From positions 1-6,427 of the forward strand of contig CAZPFL010000242.1 of the NCBI GenBank assembly GCA_964585785.1: a DNA stretch of 6,427 bases, in the 5' to 3' direction. Shown here piece by piece: positions 1-5,591 of the stretch; the stretch's first letter is position 1, and every line of letters starts with the position of its first letter. The translations under genes and the position numbers were made by a program. Source of the stretch: WHUA01 sp964585785 (lineage in GTDB: Bacteria > Pseudomonadota > Alphaproteobacteria > UBA8366). Below the pieces are notes generated by a model. That model was not told the origin of the DNA. It saw nothing but the letters and a program-made list of their open reading frames with translations, and searched no databases.

Positions 1-1389
1 GAATTCCAGCAATTCGGCGTCGGTCTGGAGGGTGGGGCCGGGCGCGAGCTCTTTTCCGACGATGTCCGCGACCGGCGATGTCGCCATCAGCCTGCGCGCC
101 GTGCGCATGGCGGCGAGAAGGCCGGCGCGGTCGAGCTCCGACGACAGGAAGTTGAAGCGGATTGCCGGCGGTGCTGACGGGTCGGCCGACTTGATGTGGA
201 TGCTGCCCCGGCTATCCGAGCGCAGCACGTGGACGTTCAACGTGACGCCGCGCTCGCGCGCGATGCGGCGCTCGCGGTTGATCTTCTCGGTCAGAAAGGG
301 CATGACCGAGATGATCGCGTCCGGAGACTCTAGTCCCTCGCGCGTGCGGAAGAAGATGCGGATCGGCACCGTCGAGCAGGCGAGGAAGCTCTTGCGAAAG
401 AGCAGGTATTGCAGGCCGCTCACGCCGAGCCGCCATCCGGTGCCCGGATCGTTGAAGGTCGCGTTCTTCTCGGTGATCGCATATTTCATGCGCGGCGCGT
501 AGTGGTCGCGCAAATTCTCGCCAACGCCGGGCAGCTCGTGCCCAACCTTGATGCCGAAGGCGTTCAGGACCGCCGGCTGACCGATGCCCGACAGCTCGAG
601 CAGCTTGGGCGAGTTGATCGTCCCGCCGCTGACGATGACCTCGCGCGTTGCCCGTGCCTCGCGTTTCTCGCCGCCGACGGTGTAACGCACACCGACGCAG
701 CGCTTGCCTTCTAGAATGAGCGTGTCCGCCATGGCGCCGGACTGGATCGTCAGGTTCGGGCGATCGCGCGCGGGGTCGAGATAGCAATAGGCGGTGCTCA
801 TGCGGCGGCCTTTGTTGATGGTCGCCTGCGACATGCCGATGCCTTCCTGCTCGGCGCCGTTGTAGTCGGGATTGTAGGGGATGCCGATCTTTTCCGCCGA
901 GCGGATCAGCTTGTCGAAAAAGGGCGTGATCTTCGGTGACTCGGTCACGCGCACCGGGCCGTCACGGCCACGAAGTTCGTCCGTGCCGCCGTCGTAGCGC
1001 TCCATCTTCTTGAAAAACGGCAACACATCCGTGTAGCTCCAGCCGCGGTTACCGAGCTGCGCCCAGTGATCATAGTCCTGCCGCTGCCCGCGCACGAAGA
1101 CCATGCCGTTGATCGAGCTCGACCCGCCCAGCATCTTGCCGCGCGGCACTTCAATGTTTCGCTGGCCGTTGCTTTCTTCCGGCTCCGACCGGTAGCACCA
1201 GTTCACCGCCGGATTGTCGATCAGCTTGGCGACGCCCGCCGGGATGCGGGACCAGAGGTAACCCGAGCCTTTGTCTCCGGCTTCCAGGCACAGGACGCGA
1301 TACGCGCCGCTTTCGCTCAGACGGTTTGCGACAACGGCGCCGGCGGAGCCGGCACCAACGACAATGTAGTCAAAGCTCTTCGATTCCAT
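1..1389 (-). CDS. GMC-family FAD-dependent oxidoreductase (choline/alcohol dehydrogenase-like), 3' end cut by window
   Basis: Reading leftwards from ATG at 1389, the frame stays open for exactly 463 codons to base 1, with no stop or frameshift. The N-terminus has the FAD dinucleotide-binding motif GAGSAG (residues 12-17), with an acidic strand end at LEAG (35-38). The first GMC signature is RGKMLGGSSSING (83-95) and the second is SGGTINSPKLLELSGIG (254-270). A C-terminal GMC domain begins near SRGSIHIKSADPSAPP (393-408). Family members are usually about 530-560 residues, so roughly 70-90 residues are missing, including the catalytic His and its His/Asn partner; activity cannot be judged here. 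The family oxidises alcohols (choline, aliphatic or polyethylene glycol alcohols) to aldehydes using FAD; the substrate here is unknown. The start lies close before the first beta strand, and a purine-rich AGGGGA sits about 13 nt upstream. It is divergent from an SDR/amidohydrolase pair, which suggests a shared catabolic role. Family call firm, substrate open. Confidence 0.93.
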   Translation of the reverse strand, partial: MESKSFDYIVVGAGSAGAVVANRLSESGAYRVLCLEAGDKGSGYLWSRIPAGVAKLIDNPAVNWCYRSEPEESNGQRNIEVPRGKMLGGSSSINGMVFVRGQRQDYDHWAQLGNRGWSYTDVLPFFKKMERYDGGTDELRGRDGPVRVTESPKITPFFDKLIRSAEKIGIPYNPDYNGAEQEGIGMSQATINKGRRMSTAYCYLDPARDRPNLTIQSGAMADTLILEGKRCVGVRYTVGGEKREARATREVIVSGGTINSPKLLELSGIGQPAVLNAFGIKVGHELPGVGENLRDHYAPRMKYAITEKNATFNDPGTGWRLGVSGLQYLLFRKSFLACSTVPIRIFFRTREGLESPDAIISVMPFLTEKINRERRIARERGVTLNVHVLRSDSRGSIHIKSADPSAPPAIRFNFLSSELDRAGLLAAMRTARRLMATSPVADIVGKELAPGPTLQTDAELLEF

Positions 1390-1518
1390 GATTGGACGCG
1401 TTTCCCCTGCGCTCGTTCTTAACGTCGGCTCACTATGACATTAATCGGGAAACCGAGACAAAGCGCGGCGGGCGGCTCGTCGGCTTTTCAATCCCTCAAT
1501 GCGAACGCCCGCCCGGTA

Positions 1519-1544
1519 CGGCCGGCGGCGCCCCGCCGCGGCCG
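1519..1544. other. GC-rich hairpin in the divergent promoter region
   Basis: Bases 1519-1523 (CGGCC) pair with 1540-1544 (GGCCG), and 1525-1529 (GCGGC) pair with 1535-1539 (GCCGC). This gives a 10-bp all-GC stem with one bulged G (1524) and a 5-nt loop. No T-run follows on either strand, so it is not an ordinary intrinsic terminator. It lies within the 277-nt gap (1390-1666) between the divergent GMC oxidoreductase and SDR genes, where I see no convincing sigma-70 promoter. In GC-rich DNA such stems also arise by chance, so a role in leader RNA or as an operator is only possible. Confidence 0.3.
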
Positions 1545-1666
1545 ATCCCGCCCTGTGCCTGTGACGCCGTGGGCCGGGACGTCGGTGTCGCCGTCGGCAT
1601 CAAAAGAGCGCATGATGACAAAGCGCTTCTTGGGACGAAAAAGCTCGAACGGGAGGATCATACGCG

Positions 1667-2443
1667 ATGGTCGATTTCATGAACCAGATGCGGCTGGACG
1701 GTCGGGTCGCCATCGTCACCGGGGGCGCCAGCGGTATCGGCCGCGCGACTTGCCGCGCGCTGGCACAGGCGGGCGCCGTTGTCGCCGTGACGGATATCAA
1801 CGGCGACGCCGCCAGAACCGTGGCCGAGGACATTTCATCGAACGCTTCCGTGTCGGAAGCGCATTTCATGGACATTACCAAGGATAAACAGGCCGACGAG
1901 GTCGTCGAGCGCATCTTCGACGCCCATGGACGGATCGACATCCTGGTCAACAATGCCGGCATCAGCCTACGGCACCCGGCCACGGAGACGACGACCGAAG
2001 ACTGGGGTCGCGTCATGGACGTGAACCTGAACGGCCACTTCTACTGCGCGCGGGCGGTCGGCCGCCATATGATCGAGGCGCGCAGCGGTGCGATCGTCAT
2101 GCTGGCCTCCATCATGGGGCTGACCGGCGGCGGCAGGCTCCCGAACGCGGCCTATCATGCGACCAAGGGCGCCATCGTCAACTTGACCCGTTCACTCGCC
2201 GTCGAGTGGGGACCGGTCGGCATCCGGGTCAACGCCGTGGCGCCGACCTACGTCCGGACACCGCTGACCGAGAAGATGCTCGCGCAAAAGGAATCCATGG
2301 ACTACATCATCGCCAACACGCCGATGCGCCAGCTTGCCACGCCGGACCAGATCGCCTCGGCGATCCTGTTTCTCGCCAGCGATTCCGCCAGCATGATCAC
2401 CGGCCACACGCTTCCTGTCGATGGCGGCTGGGTGGCGCGCTAG
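1667..2443 (+). CDS. Classical short-chain dehydrogenase/reductase (SDR)
   Basis: A complete 258-aa protein of normal length for a classical SDR, a cytosolic NAD(P)-dependent oxidoreductase acting on a hydroxyl or keto group. The Rossmann glycine motif TGGASGIG is at residues 18-25. Asp43 ends the second beta strand (VAVTDIN), which usually indicates NAD(H) preference. NNAG is at 95-98. The catalytic tetrad is present as Asn120, Ser148, Tyr163 and Lys167 (YHATK). The C-terminal segment GHTLPVDGGW is typical of the family. The start at 1667 has GGGAGG at 1651-1656, 10 nt upstream; in-frame ATGs at codons 5 and 8 are possible but lack a better site. It is followed after 96 nt by the NodB-fold hydrolase on the same strand, probably co-transcribed, and diverges from the GMC oxidoreductase. 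It resembles the polyol/gluconate dehydrogenase and 3-oxoacyl-ACP reductase-like branches; the substrate cannot be assigned. Confidence 0.95.
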   Translation: MVDFMNQMRLDGRVAIVTGGASGIGRATCRALAQAGAVVAVTDINGDAARTVAEDISSNASVSEAHFMDITKDKQADEVVERIFDAHGRIDILVNNAGISLRHPATETTTEDWGRVMDVNLNGHFYCARAVGRHMIEARSGAIVMLASIMGLTGGGRLPNAAYHATKGAIVNLTRSLAVEWGPVGIRVNAVAPTYVRTPLTEKMLAQKESMDYIIANTPMRQLATPDQIASAILFLASDSASMITGHTLPVDGGWVAR

Positions 2444-2539
2444 GCGACGATTGCCGTTTCACCGCCGGCTGTCGCGGTAGACTCGCCCGACGGGACGTGC
2501 CGATAATGAACGCTTGCGGAACCGCCACAGGAGCGCGCG

Positions 2540-3445
2540 ATGGCACCTCCCGACTCGGTATCCAAGGAACAGGCTTGGCAATGGGAAGAGCCTCGCTGGC
2601 GCGGCATCGTCGACAAGGTCCGCGCCGGCCGGTCCCTAAAGCCGGCCGGGTGGCCGAACGGCGCCCGGGTCGCTGTGGCGCTGTCCTTCGACTCCGACCA
2701 TGAATCCTCCACGCTGCGCTGGGGCGACAGCTCGCCCGGCCGGCTGTCGCAAGGCCAGTACGGGGCCCGCGTCGCAATTCCGCGGATTCGCAAGCTGCTC
2801 GCACGGCACGACATCCGTGTGTCGTTCTTCGTGCCGGCGGTCGTCGCGGAACTTCACCCGGACGAGCAGCGGGCGCTGGTCGGCGAAGGGCACGAGATCG
2901 GCATCCACGGCTGGATCCACGAGCTGAACAGCAAGCTGCCGCCGGCGGACGAGCGCGCGCTGCAGATGCGCGCGGCCGACGTTCTCGAGCGGATCACCGG
3001 CGTCCGGCCGGTCGGCATCCGCACGCCGTCCTGGGATTTCAGCGAGCATACCCTCGCGATCAGCCGCGAGATGGGGCTGCTCTACGATTCCTCGCTGATG
3101 GCCGACGACGACCCGTATGAGATTCTCGAGGACGGCGCGCCGACCGGCATGGTCGAGCTGCCGGTGGAATGGATCCGCGACGACGCCGTGTACTTCAACA
3201 TGGACCGGTTCTCGGCGCTGCGGCCCTACACGCCGCCGTCCGCGGTGCTGGAGGTGTTCAAGGCGGAGTTCGACGGCGCCTATGAAGAAGGCGGCCTCTA
3301 CCTCCTGACCATGCATCCGCACATCATCGGCCATCGCTCGCGCATCCGACTGCTCGACGACTTGATCGGCTATATCCGCGCGCATGACGGGGTCTGGTTC
3401 GCGACCCATGCGGCGGTCGCCCGCTACTGCAAGGACAACGCCTGA
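2540..3445 (+). CDS. NodB-fold (CE4) polysaccharide deacetylase-family amidohydrolase, PgdA / cyclic-imidase / PuuE type
   Basis: A complete 301-aa protein. ATG at 2540 has AGGAG at 2529-2533 with 6-nt spacing, a good ribosome site. The NodB motifs are in order: SFDSDHE (49-55, Asp51 and Asp53), HGWIH (123-127, the HxxxH metal pair), RTPSW (161-165) and LLTMHPH (255-261). There is no signal peptide or membrane segment, so the enzyme is cytoplasmic. The SFDxDHE motif and overall layout match the subgroup holding Helicobacter PgdA, the Pseudomonas cyclic imide hydrolase and PuuE-type allantoinase, rather than secreted chitin or xylan deacetylases. Known activities of this subgroup are hydrolysis of N-acetyl groups or of cyclic imide/ureide amide bonds. 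With an SDR just upstream and a GMC oxidoreductase divergent from both, a small-molecule catabolic hydrolase is more likely than a cell-wall enzyme. That choice is inference; the fold is secure. The gene converges with the fetB-like gene over a 46-nt gap with no clear terminator. Confidence 0.93.
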   Translation: MAPPDSVSKEQAWQWEEPRWRGIVDKVRAGRSLKPAGWPNGARVAVALSFDSDHESSTLRWGDSSPGRLSQGQYGARVAIPRIRKLLARHDIRVSFFVPAVVAELHPDEQRALVGEGHEIGIHGWIHELNSKLPPADERALQMRAADVLERITGVRPVGIRTPSWDFSEHTLAISREMGLLYDSSLMADDDPYEILEDGAPTGMVELPVEWIRDDAVYFNMDRFSALRPYTPPSAVLEVFKAEFDGAYEEGGLYLLTMHPHIIGHRSRIRLLDDLIGYIRAHDGVWFATHAAVARYCKDNA

Positions 3446-3491
3446 CCGATCCGTCCCCGGCAAGTGGGCAAGGGAACAGGCAGCGGATGCC

Positions 3492-4298
3492 TCATCGCAC
3501 CGCCGGACCGGATAGCCTGTCGAGACGCAAGCGGTGGCGCGCGTCGCTAAGCCTGTACGAGCCCGCCAGCACAGCGCCCACCACGCCAAGCGCGGTGCCG
3601 CCGGCGATCAGGAACATGACCAGCAGCTGATATTTCACCGCATCCATCGGGGCGACGCCGGCGAGTATCTGGCCCGTCATCATGCCGGGGATGAAGACCA
3701 GGCCGATGGCGGACATGGAGTTGATGGTGGGCAGCAGGCCGGTCCGGAGCGCCTCGCGCACGACGCCGCCCATCGCGTCGCGCCGGTCATGGCCCAGGGC
3801 CAAACGGGCTTCGATGGATACACGGGAGTCGACCGCGCCCGTCAGCAGCCGGTCGACGCCAAGCGCCACGCCGGTCATGGTATTGCCGAGGATCATGCCC
3901 AACAACGGCAGCGCCAAGCGGGCATCGTACCAAGGTTGCGGCCGGATCTGCGTGGTGAGCGCGAATACCGTCACCGCGGTGCCCGCGAAAAGCATGGAGG
4001 TGGTGCCAAGGCCGTAAGACCACCAGCCAACGAGCCGTCGCTTCTGGCGCGCCATCACCTCACGTCCGGCGAACAGGATCATGAGCAGCGCCGTCAGGGA
4101 GGTGAACAAAGGCGAGGCCCGTTCGAAGAGCACCTTGAGGACCAGCCCCATCAGCACCAGCTGAACGACCATCCGCGCCGCGGCAATGCCCATTTGCCTG
4201 GCAAGGCCCAGACGCATGACGATCGACAGTGATGCGTTGACCGCCAGAAGCGTGGCCGACAATGCGACATCCGTGACGCTCAAGGAGATGAAGGTCAT
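3492..4298 (-). CDS. fetB: FetB-type (UPF0014 / YbbM) ABC exporter permease
   Basis: A 268-aa inner-membrane protein, close to the usual size of the UPF0014/FetB family (about 260 aa). Hydrophobic segments suggest about seven membrane helices, roughly at residues 11-29, 38-57, 64-78, 95-115, 128-147, 190-214 and 222-246. Conserved family stretches are clear: PLLGMILGNTMTGVALGVDR (131-150), then SMSAIGLVFIPGMMTGQILA (194-213), followed by YQLLVMFLIAGG. In E. coli, FetA and FetB export iron and protect against oxidative stress; plant relatives (STAR2/ALS3) act in aluminium tolerance. The true start is ATG at 4298: it overlaps the stop of the ATPase gene as ATGA (4298-4295), implying translational coupling, and only a weak GAGAAA precedes it. 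A longer reading of the same frame to 4823 runs antisense to nothing useful and over the ATPase gene in another frame, so it is not the real N-terminus. Family certain; iron as substrate is by homology only. Confidence 0.93.
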   Translation of the reverse strand: MTFISLSVTDVALSATLLAVNASLSIVMRLGLARQMGIAAARMVVQLVLMGLVLKVLFERASPLFTSLTALLMILFAGREVMARQKRRLVGWWSYGLGTTSMLFAGTAVTVFALTTQIRPQPWYDARLALPLLGMILGNTMTGVALGVDRLLTGAVDSRVSIEARLALGHDRRDAMGGVVREALRTGLLPTINSMSAIGLVFIPGMMTGQILAGVAPMDAVKYQLLVMFLIAGGTALGVVGAVLAGSYRLSDARHRLRLDRLSGPAVR

Positions 4299-4897
4299 GG
4301 CCGTTTCTCGGCGACGTGACCCCGCTCGACCGTCAAGTGTCTCCGGGCCATGCGGTCCGCCTGCTCCGGCGAGTGGGTTACCAGGAGGATCGACACGCCC
4401 TGCGCCAAGCGGGCGCGGAGGATCGTCTCCACCCGCGCCTCCGTTTCCCGGTCGAGCCCCGACGTCGGCTCGTCGAGCAGCATCACGCGCGGGCCTAGCA
4501 GCAACAGCCGCGCCAGCGCGAGGCGCTGGCGTTCGCCGGTAGACAGCCGCGATATCGGCCAATCGAGCGCCTCGGGCGTCAGGCTCATATCCGGCAGAAG
4601 CGCCGCCGCCGCGTCGCGATCGGGGAAATGGGCGCCGACGAGGTCCGCCCACCAGCCGGCCTCGGCCGGCAGGTAACTGACCTTGCGCCGCCATTGGGGC
4701 GCCTCGATCGCCTCGCGCGCCACGCCGTCGAGGCTGACCGAGCCTTGATTGACGTCGAGATCGGCGATGGCGCGCAAGAGCATGGTCTTGCCGGCGCCCG
4801 AAGGGCCGCTCACGGTGACGCATTCACCGTCTCCAAGATCGAGATCGAGAGGCGCCAAACCGGAGCGGCTAAGTTGGCGAATGGTCAACATGTCCAT
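4295..4897 (-). CDS. fetA: FetA-type (YbbL-like) ABC transporter ATP-binding subunit
   Basis: A short 200-aa ABC ATPase that partners the FetB-type permease and overlaps it by 4 bp. Walker A is GPSGAGKT (31-38), the signature loop LSTGERQ (118-124) in place of LSGGQ, Walker B VMLLDEP (138-144), the D-loop SGLD (146-149) and the switch His175. The Q-loop is unusual: VSYLPAEAGWW (73-83) has Ala78 where E. coli FetA-like proteins carry Gln. Start choice: ATG at 4897 has no spaced ribosome site, because AGAG (4901-4898) touches it. ATG at 4891 (codon 3) has that AGAG 6 nt upstream and so may be the real start, giving 198 aa. It would energise export of metal (iron in E. coli); the substrate here is untested. 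It lies in the same direction as, and downstream of, the Tyr/Pro-rich protein gene, separated by 170 nt with a stem-loop. Confidence 0.92.
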   Translation of the reverse strand: MDMLTIRQLSRSGLAPLDLDLGDGECVTVSGPSGAGKTMLLRAIADLDVNQGSVSLDGVAREAIEAPQWRRKVSYLPAEAGWWADLVGAHFPDRDAAAALLPDMSLTPEALDWPISRLSTGERQRLALARLLLLGPRVMLLDEPTSGLDRETEARVETILRARLAQGVSILLVTHSPEQADRMARRHLTVERGHVAEKRP

Positions 4898-5003
4898 CTC
4901 TGCGATAAAAGCCGCGCCATGCTAAACGCGCCCGTAGGCTGCGCCAACACGCCTTTTCTCTCATTGTTCTACTGATCTCGGAAACGAGCACCGGGTTTTC
5001 GGG

Positions 5004-5031
5004 CTAATATCAACAACCCAGGGCCGGACAA
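5004..5031 (-). promoter_or_regulatory. Possible sigma-70-like promoter for the fetAB-type operon
   Basis: On the minus strand TTGTCC (5031-5026) and TATTAG (5009-5004) are separated by 16 nt, each matching four of six consensus bases. The predicted start would lie about 100 nt before the ATPase gene. The -35 candidate falls inside one arm of the stem-loop at 5025-5058, so the same bases could serve a terminator instead. It is a weak match in an otherwise GC-rich gap. Confidence 0.2.
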
Positions 5032-5058
5032 TGCTAAGCCGCTGTCTTGCACTGTCCG
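5025..5058 (-). terminator. Stem-loop just after the Tyr/Pro-rich protein gene: candidate terminator or attenuator
   Basis: Plus-strand arms CGGACAATGC (5025-5034) and GCACTGTCCG (5049-5058) pair at nine of ten positions. In minus-strand RNA the tenth (5031/5052) becomes a U-G wobble, so the stem pairs fully only in the transcript of the upstream gene. AAG/CTT inside the 14-nt loop can add three more pairs past one bulged A. The stem begins 9 nt after the stop codon of the Tyr/Pro-rich gene. What follows on the minus strand is GGGTTGTTGATATT, only moderately T-rich, so strong intrinsic termination is not assured. It may instead limit read-through into fetAB or protect the 3' end of the mRNA. 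Confidence 0.4.
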
Positions 5059-5067
5059 CGCGTTGCT

Positions 5068-5373
5068 CTAGTAGCAGCGCGTTCGGGTGCCCCATTGGAT
5101 CTGGCCATCCGGTAGATAGCGATAGACCTTGTCCTGAACGCAATACGGTTCCCTGGGCGGCGGGTAATACGCGGGCGGCGGAGGCCCATAGTATTCCGGC
5201 GGTGGCCCGTAGTAGCCCCAATACGGCCGATAATAGGGGTAACCCCAGCGGTGCCAGTAGGGATAGGGGTAGCCGTAGCGAAAGCTGAAGTAATAACGGT
5301 CATGCGCATGGGCGTCAGGGGCACCAAGCCAAAGTCCCAACGCGACGGCAATTGCCAGCAAGCACTTCGTCAT
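5068..5373 (-). CDS. Small secreted Tyr/Pro-rich protein
   Basis: A 101-aa protein of unknown function. Residues 1-23 form a signal peptide: Lys3, a hydrophobic run LLAIAVALGLWLGA, and an AHA cleavage site before His24. The mature part of about 78 residues has 20 Tyr and 16 Pro, arranged as Tyr/Trp/Gly/Pro repeats (about 27-56) and then two PPP-type blocks (57-73). A distinct tail follows (77-101) with two cysteines, Cys78 and Cys100, which could form a disulfide around a DGQ turn. Start ATG at 5373 has AGGAG (5386-5382) 8 nt upstream, a clear ribosome site. Similar low-complexity YYGPPPP proteins with a short cysteine-bearing tail are common in alphaproteobacterial envelopes, but I know no demonstrated role. 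It is transcribed toward fetAB and diverges from the His/Met-rich gene. The Cys in the signal peptide is too early for a lipobox. Gene real; function unknown. Confidence 0.85.
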   Translation of the reverse strand: MTKCLLAIAVALGLWLGAPDAHAHDRYYFSFRYGYPYPYWHRWGYPYYRPYWGYYGPPPEYYGPPPPAYYPPPREPYCVQDKVYRYLPDGQIQWGTRTRCY

Positions 5374-5381
5374 TGAAGCAT

Positions 5382-5386
5382 CTCCT
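5382..5386 (-). promoter_or_regulatory. Ribosome binding site of the Tyr/Pro-rich protein gene
   Basis: AGGAG on the minus strand, 8 nt before ATG at 5373. It fixes this start and supports the small low-complexity frame being a real gene. Confidence 0.75.
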
Positions 5387-5401
5387 GGATCGAATATAGC
5401 C

Positions 5402-5413
5402 GCTTGGCCAAGC
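5402..5413. promoter_or_regulatory. 12-bp perfect palindrome upstream of the Tyr/Pro-rich gene
   Basis: GCTTGGCCAAGC is fully self-complementary. It lies 15 nt upstream of the ribosome site of the Tyr/Pro-rich gene, where the promoter or 5' leader should be. It could be an operator for a dimeric repressor. A 12-bp palindrome can occur by chance, so this is tentative. Confidence 0.25.
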
Positions 5414-5505
5414 CCCTCTCTCGACCATGATAGCTCATTTCGTGACGCGGCACTAAGGTCCTCCCGCTCCTCCGGGCCCCGGCCTCAACCTGTGGCGCAA
5501 GCAAA

Positions 5506-5527
5506 CCATATGACTGGGATCATATGG
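5506..5527. promoter_or_regulatory. 22-bp inverted repeat resembling a CRP/FNR-family site
   Basis: CCATATGA (5506-5513) and TCATATGG (5520-5527) are perfect inverted copies around a 6-nt spacer. The core TATGA-N6-TCATA matches the CRP form TGTGA-N6-TCACA at four of five bases per half, with the same spacing. Its centre (5516.5) is about 41.5 nt upstream of the start predicted from the TATGAT at 5546-5551, the usual class II activator position. The regulator type is inference; the dyad is seen directly. Confidence 0.5.
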
Positions 5528-5545
5528 GCCGTCTTTCTCCTCGAC

Positions 5546-5551
5546 TATGAT
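5546..5551 (+). promoter_or_regulatory. Candidate -10 box of the His/Met-rich protein gene
   Basis: TATGAT matches five of six bases of the sigma-70 -10 consensus and lies 40 nt before ATG 5592. No TTGACA-like -35 is present at 16-19 nt upstream; that place is taken by the right arm of the dyad at 5506-5527. This pattern fits an activator-dependent promoter. Confidence 0.3.
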
Positions 5552-5591
5552 ACGGCATATTTTCATGTCTTGATGGAATTGAGAATTGGCC

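Larger units (their letters stand above)
5420..5552 (+). repeat. Imperfect direct repeat CTCGACyATGATA, two copies 120 bp apart
   Basis: Copies are at 5420-5432 and 5540-5552 and match at 12 of 13 positions, differing C/T at the seventh. Weaker similarity continues downstream (CAT followed by TTTCGTG or TTTCATG). The second copy contains the TATGAT hexamer proposed as the -10 box of the His/Met-rich gene. It may mark a duplicated promoter element or a repeated protein-binding site. Confidence 0.3.

Noticed and set aside
212..787. Minus-strand 191-codon frame within the GMC gene
   Set aside because: It is in a different frame from the GMC oxidoreductase, which is open and motif-bearing across the same bases; the translation is Arg/His/Ala-rich shadow.
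1435..1887. Plus-strand 150-codon frame across the divergent region and the SDR start
   Set aside because: Low-complexity Arg/Pro/Gly translation, out of frame with the SDR, and no ribosome site or domain.
3446..3491. ATCCG/CGGAT pair as a bidirectional terminator between the convergent genes
   Set aside because: Only five pairs around a loop of about 30 nt and no T-run on either strand.
2636..3589. Long minus-strand open frame (317 codons) opposite the amidohydrolase
   Set aside because: The opposite plus frame has all NodB motifs, correct length and a ribosome site. The antisense frame is a GC-bias shadow with no domain.
3534..4232. Plus-strand 232-codon frame opposite fetB
   Set aside because: Composition dominated by Arg, Gln, His and Gly; it mirrors the well-supported permease on the minus strand.
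4299..4823. N-terminal extension that would make the fetB frame a 443-aa protein starting at 4823
   Set aside because: This part is Arg/Gly/Ala-rich, has no domain, and lies over the fetA coding frame. The family N-terminus and the ATGA overlap place the fetB start at 4298.
5393..5398. TATATT on the minus strand as a -10 box for the Tyr/Pro-rich gene
   Set aside because: It is only 6 nt from the ribosome site, so transcription would start within it, and no -35 lies at the right distance.
5586..5591. TTG at 5586 as start of the His/Met-rich protein
   Set aside because: ATG at 5592 is only two codons later with equal or better ribosome-site spacing, and the signal peptide does not need the extra residues.
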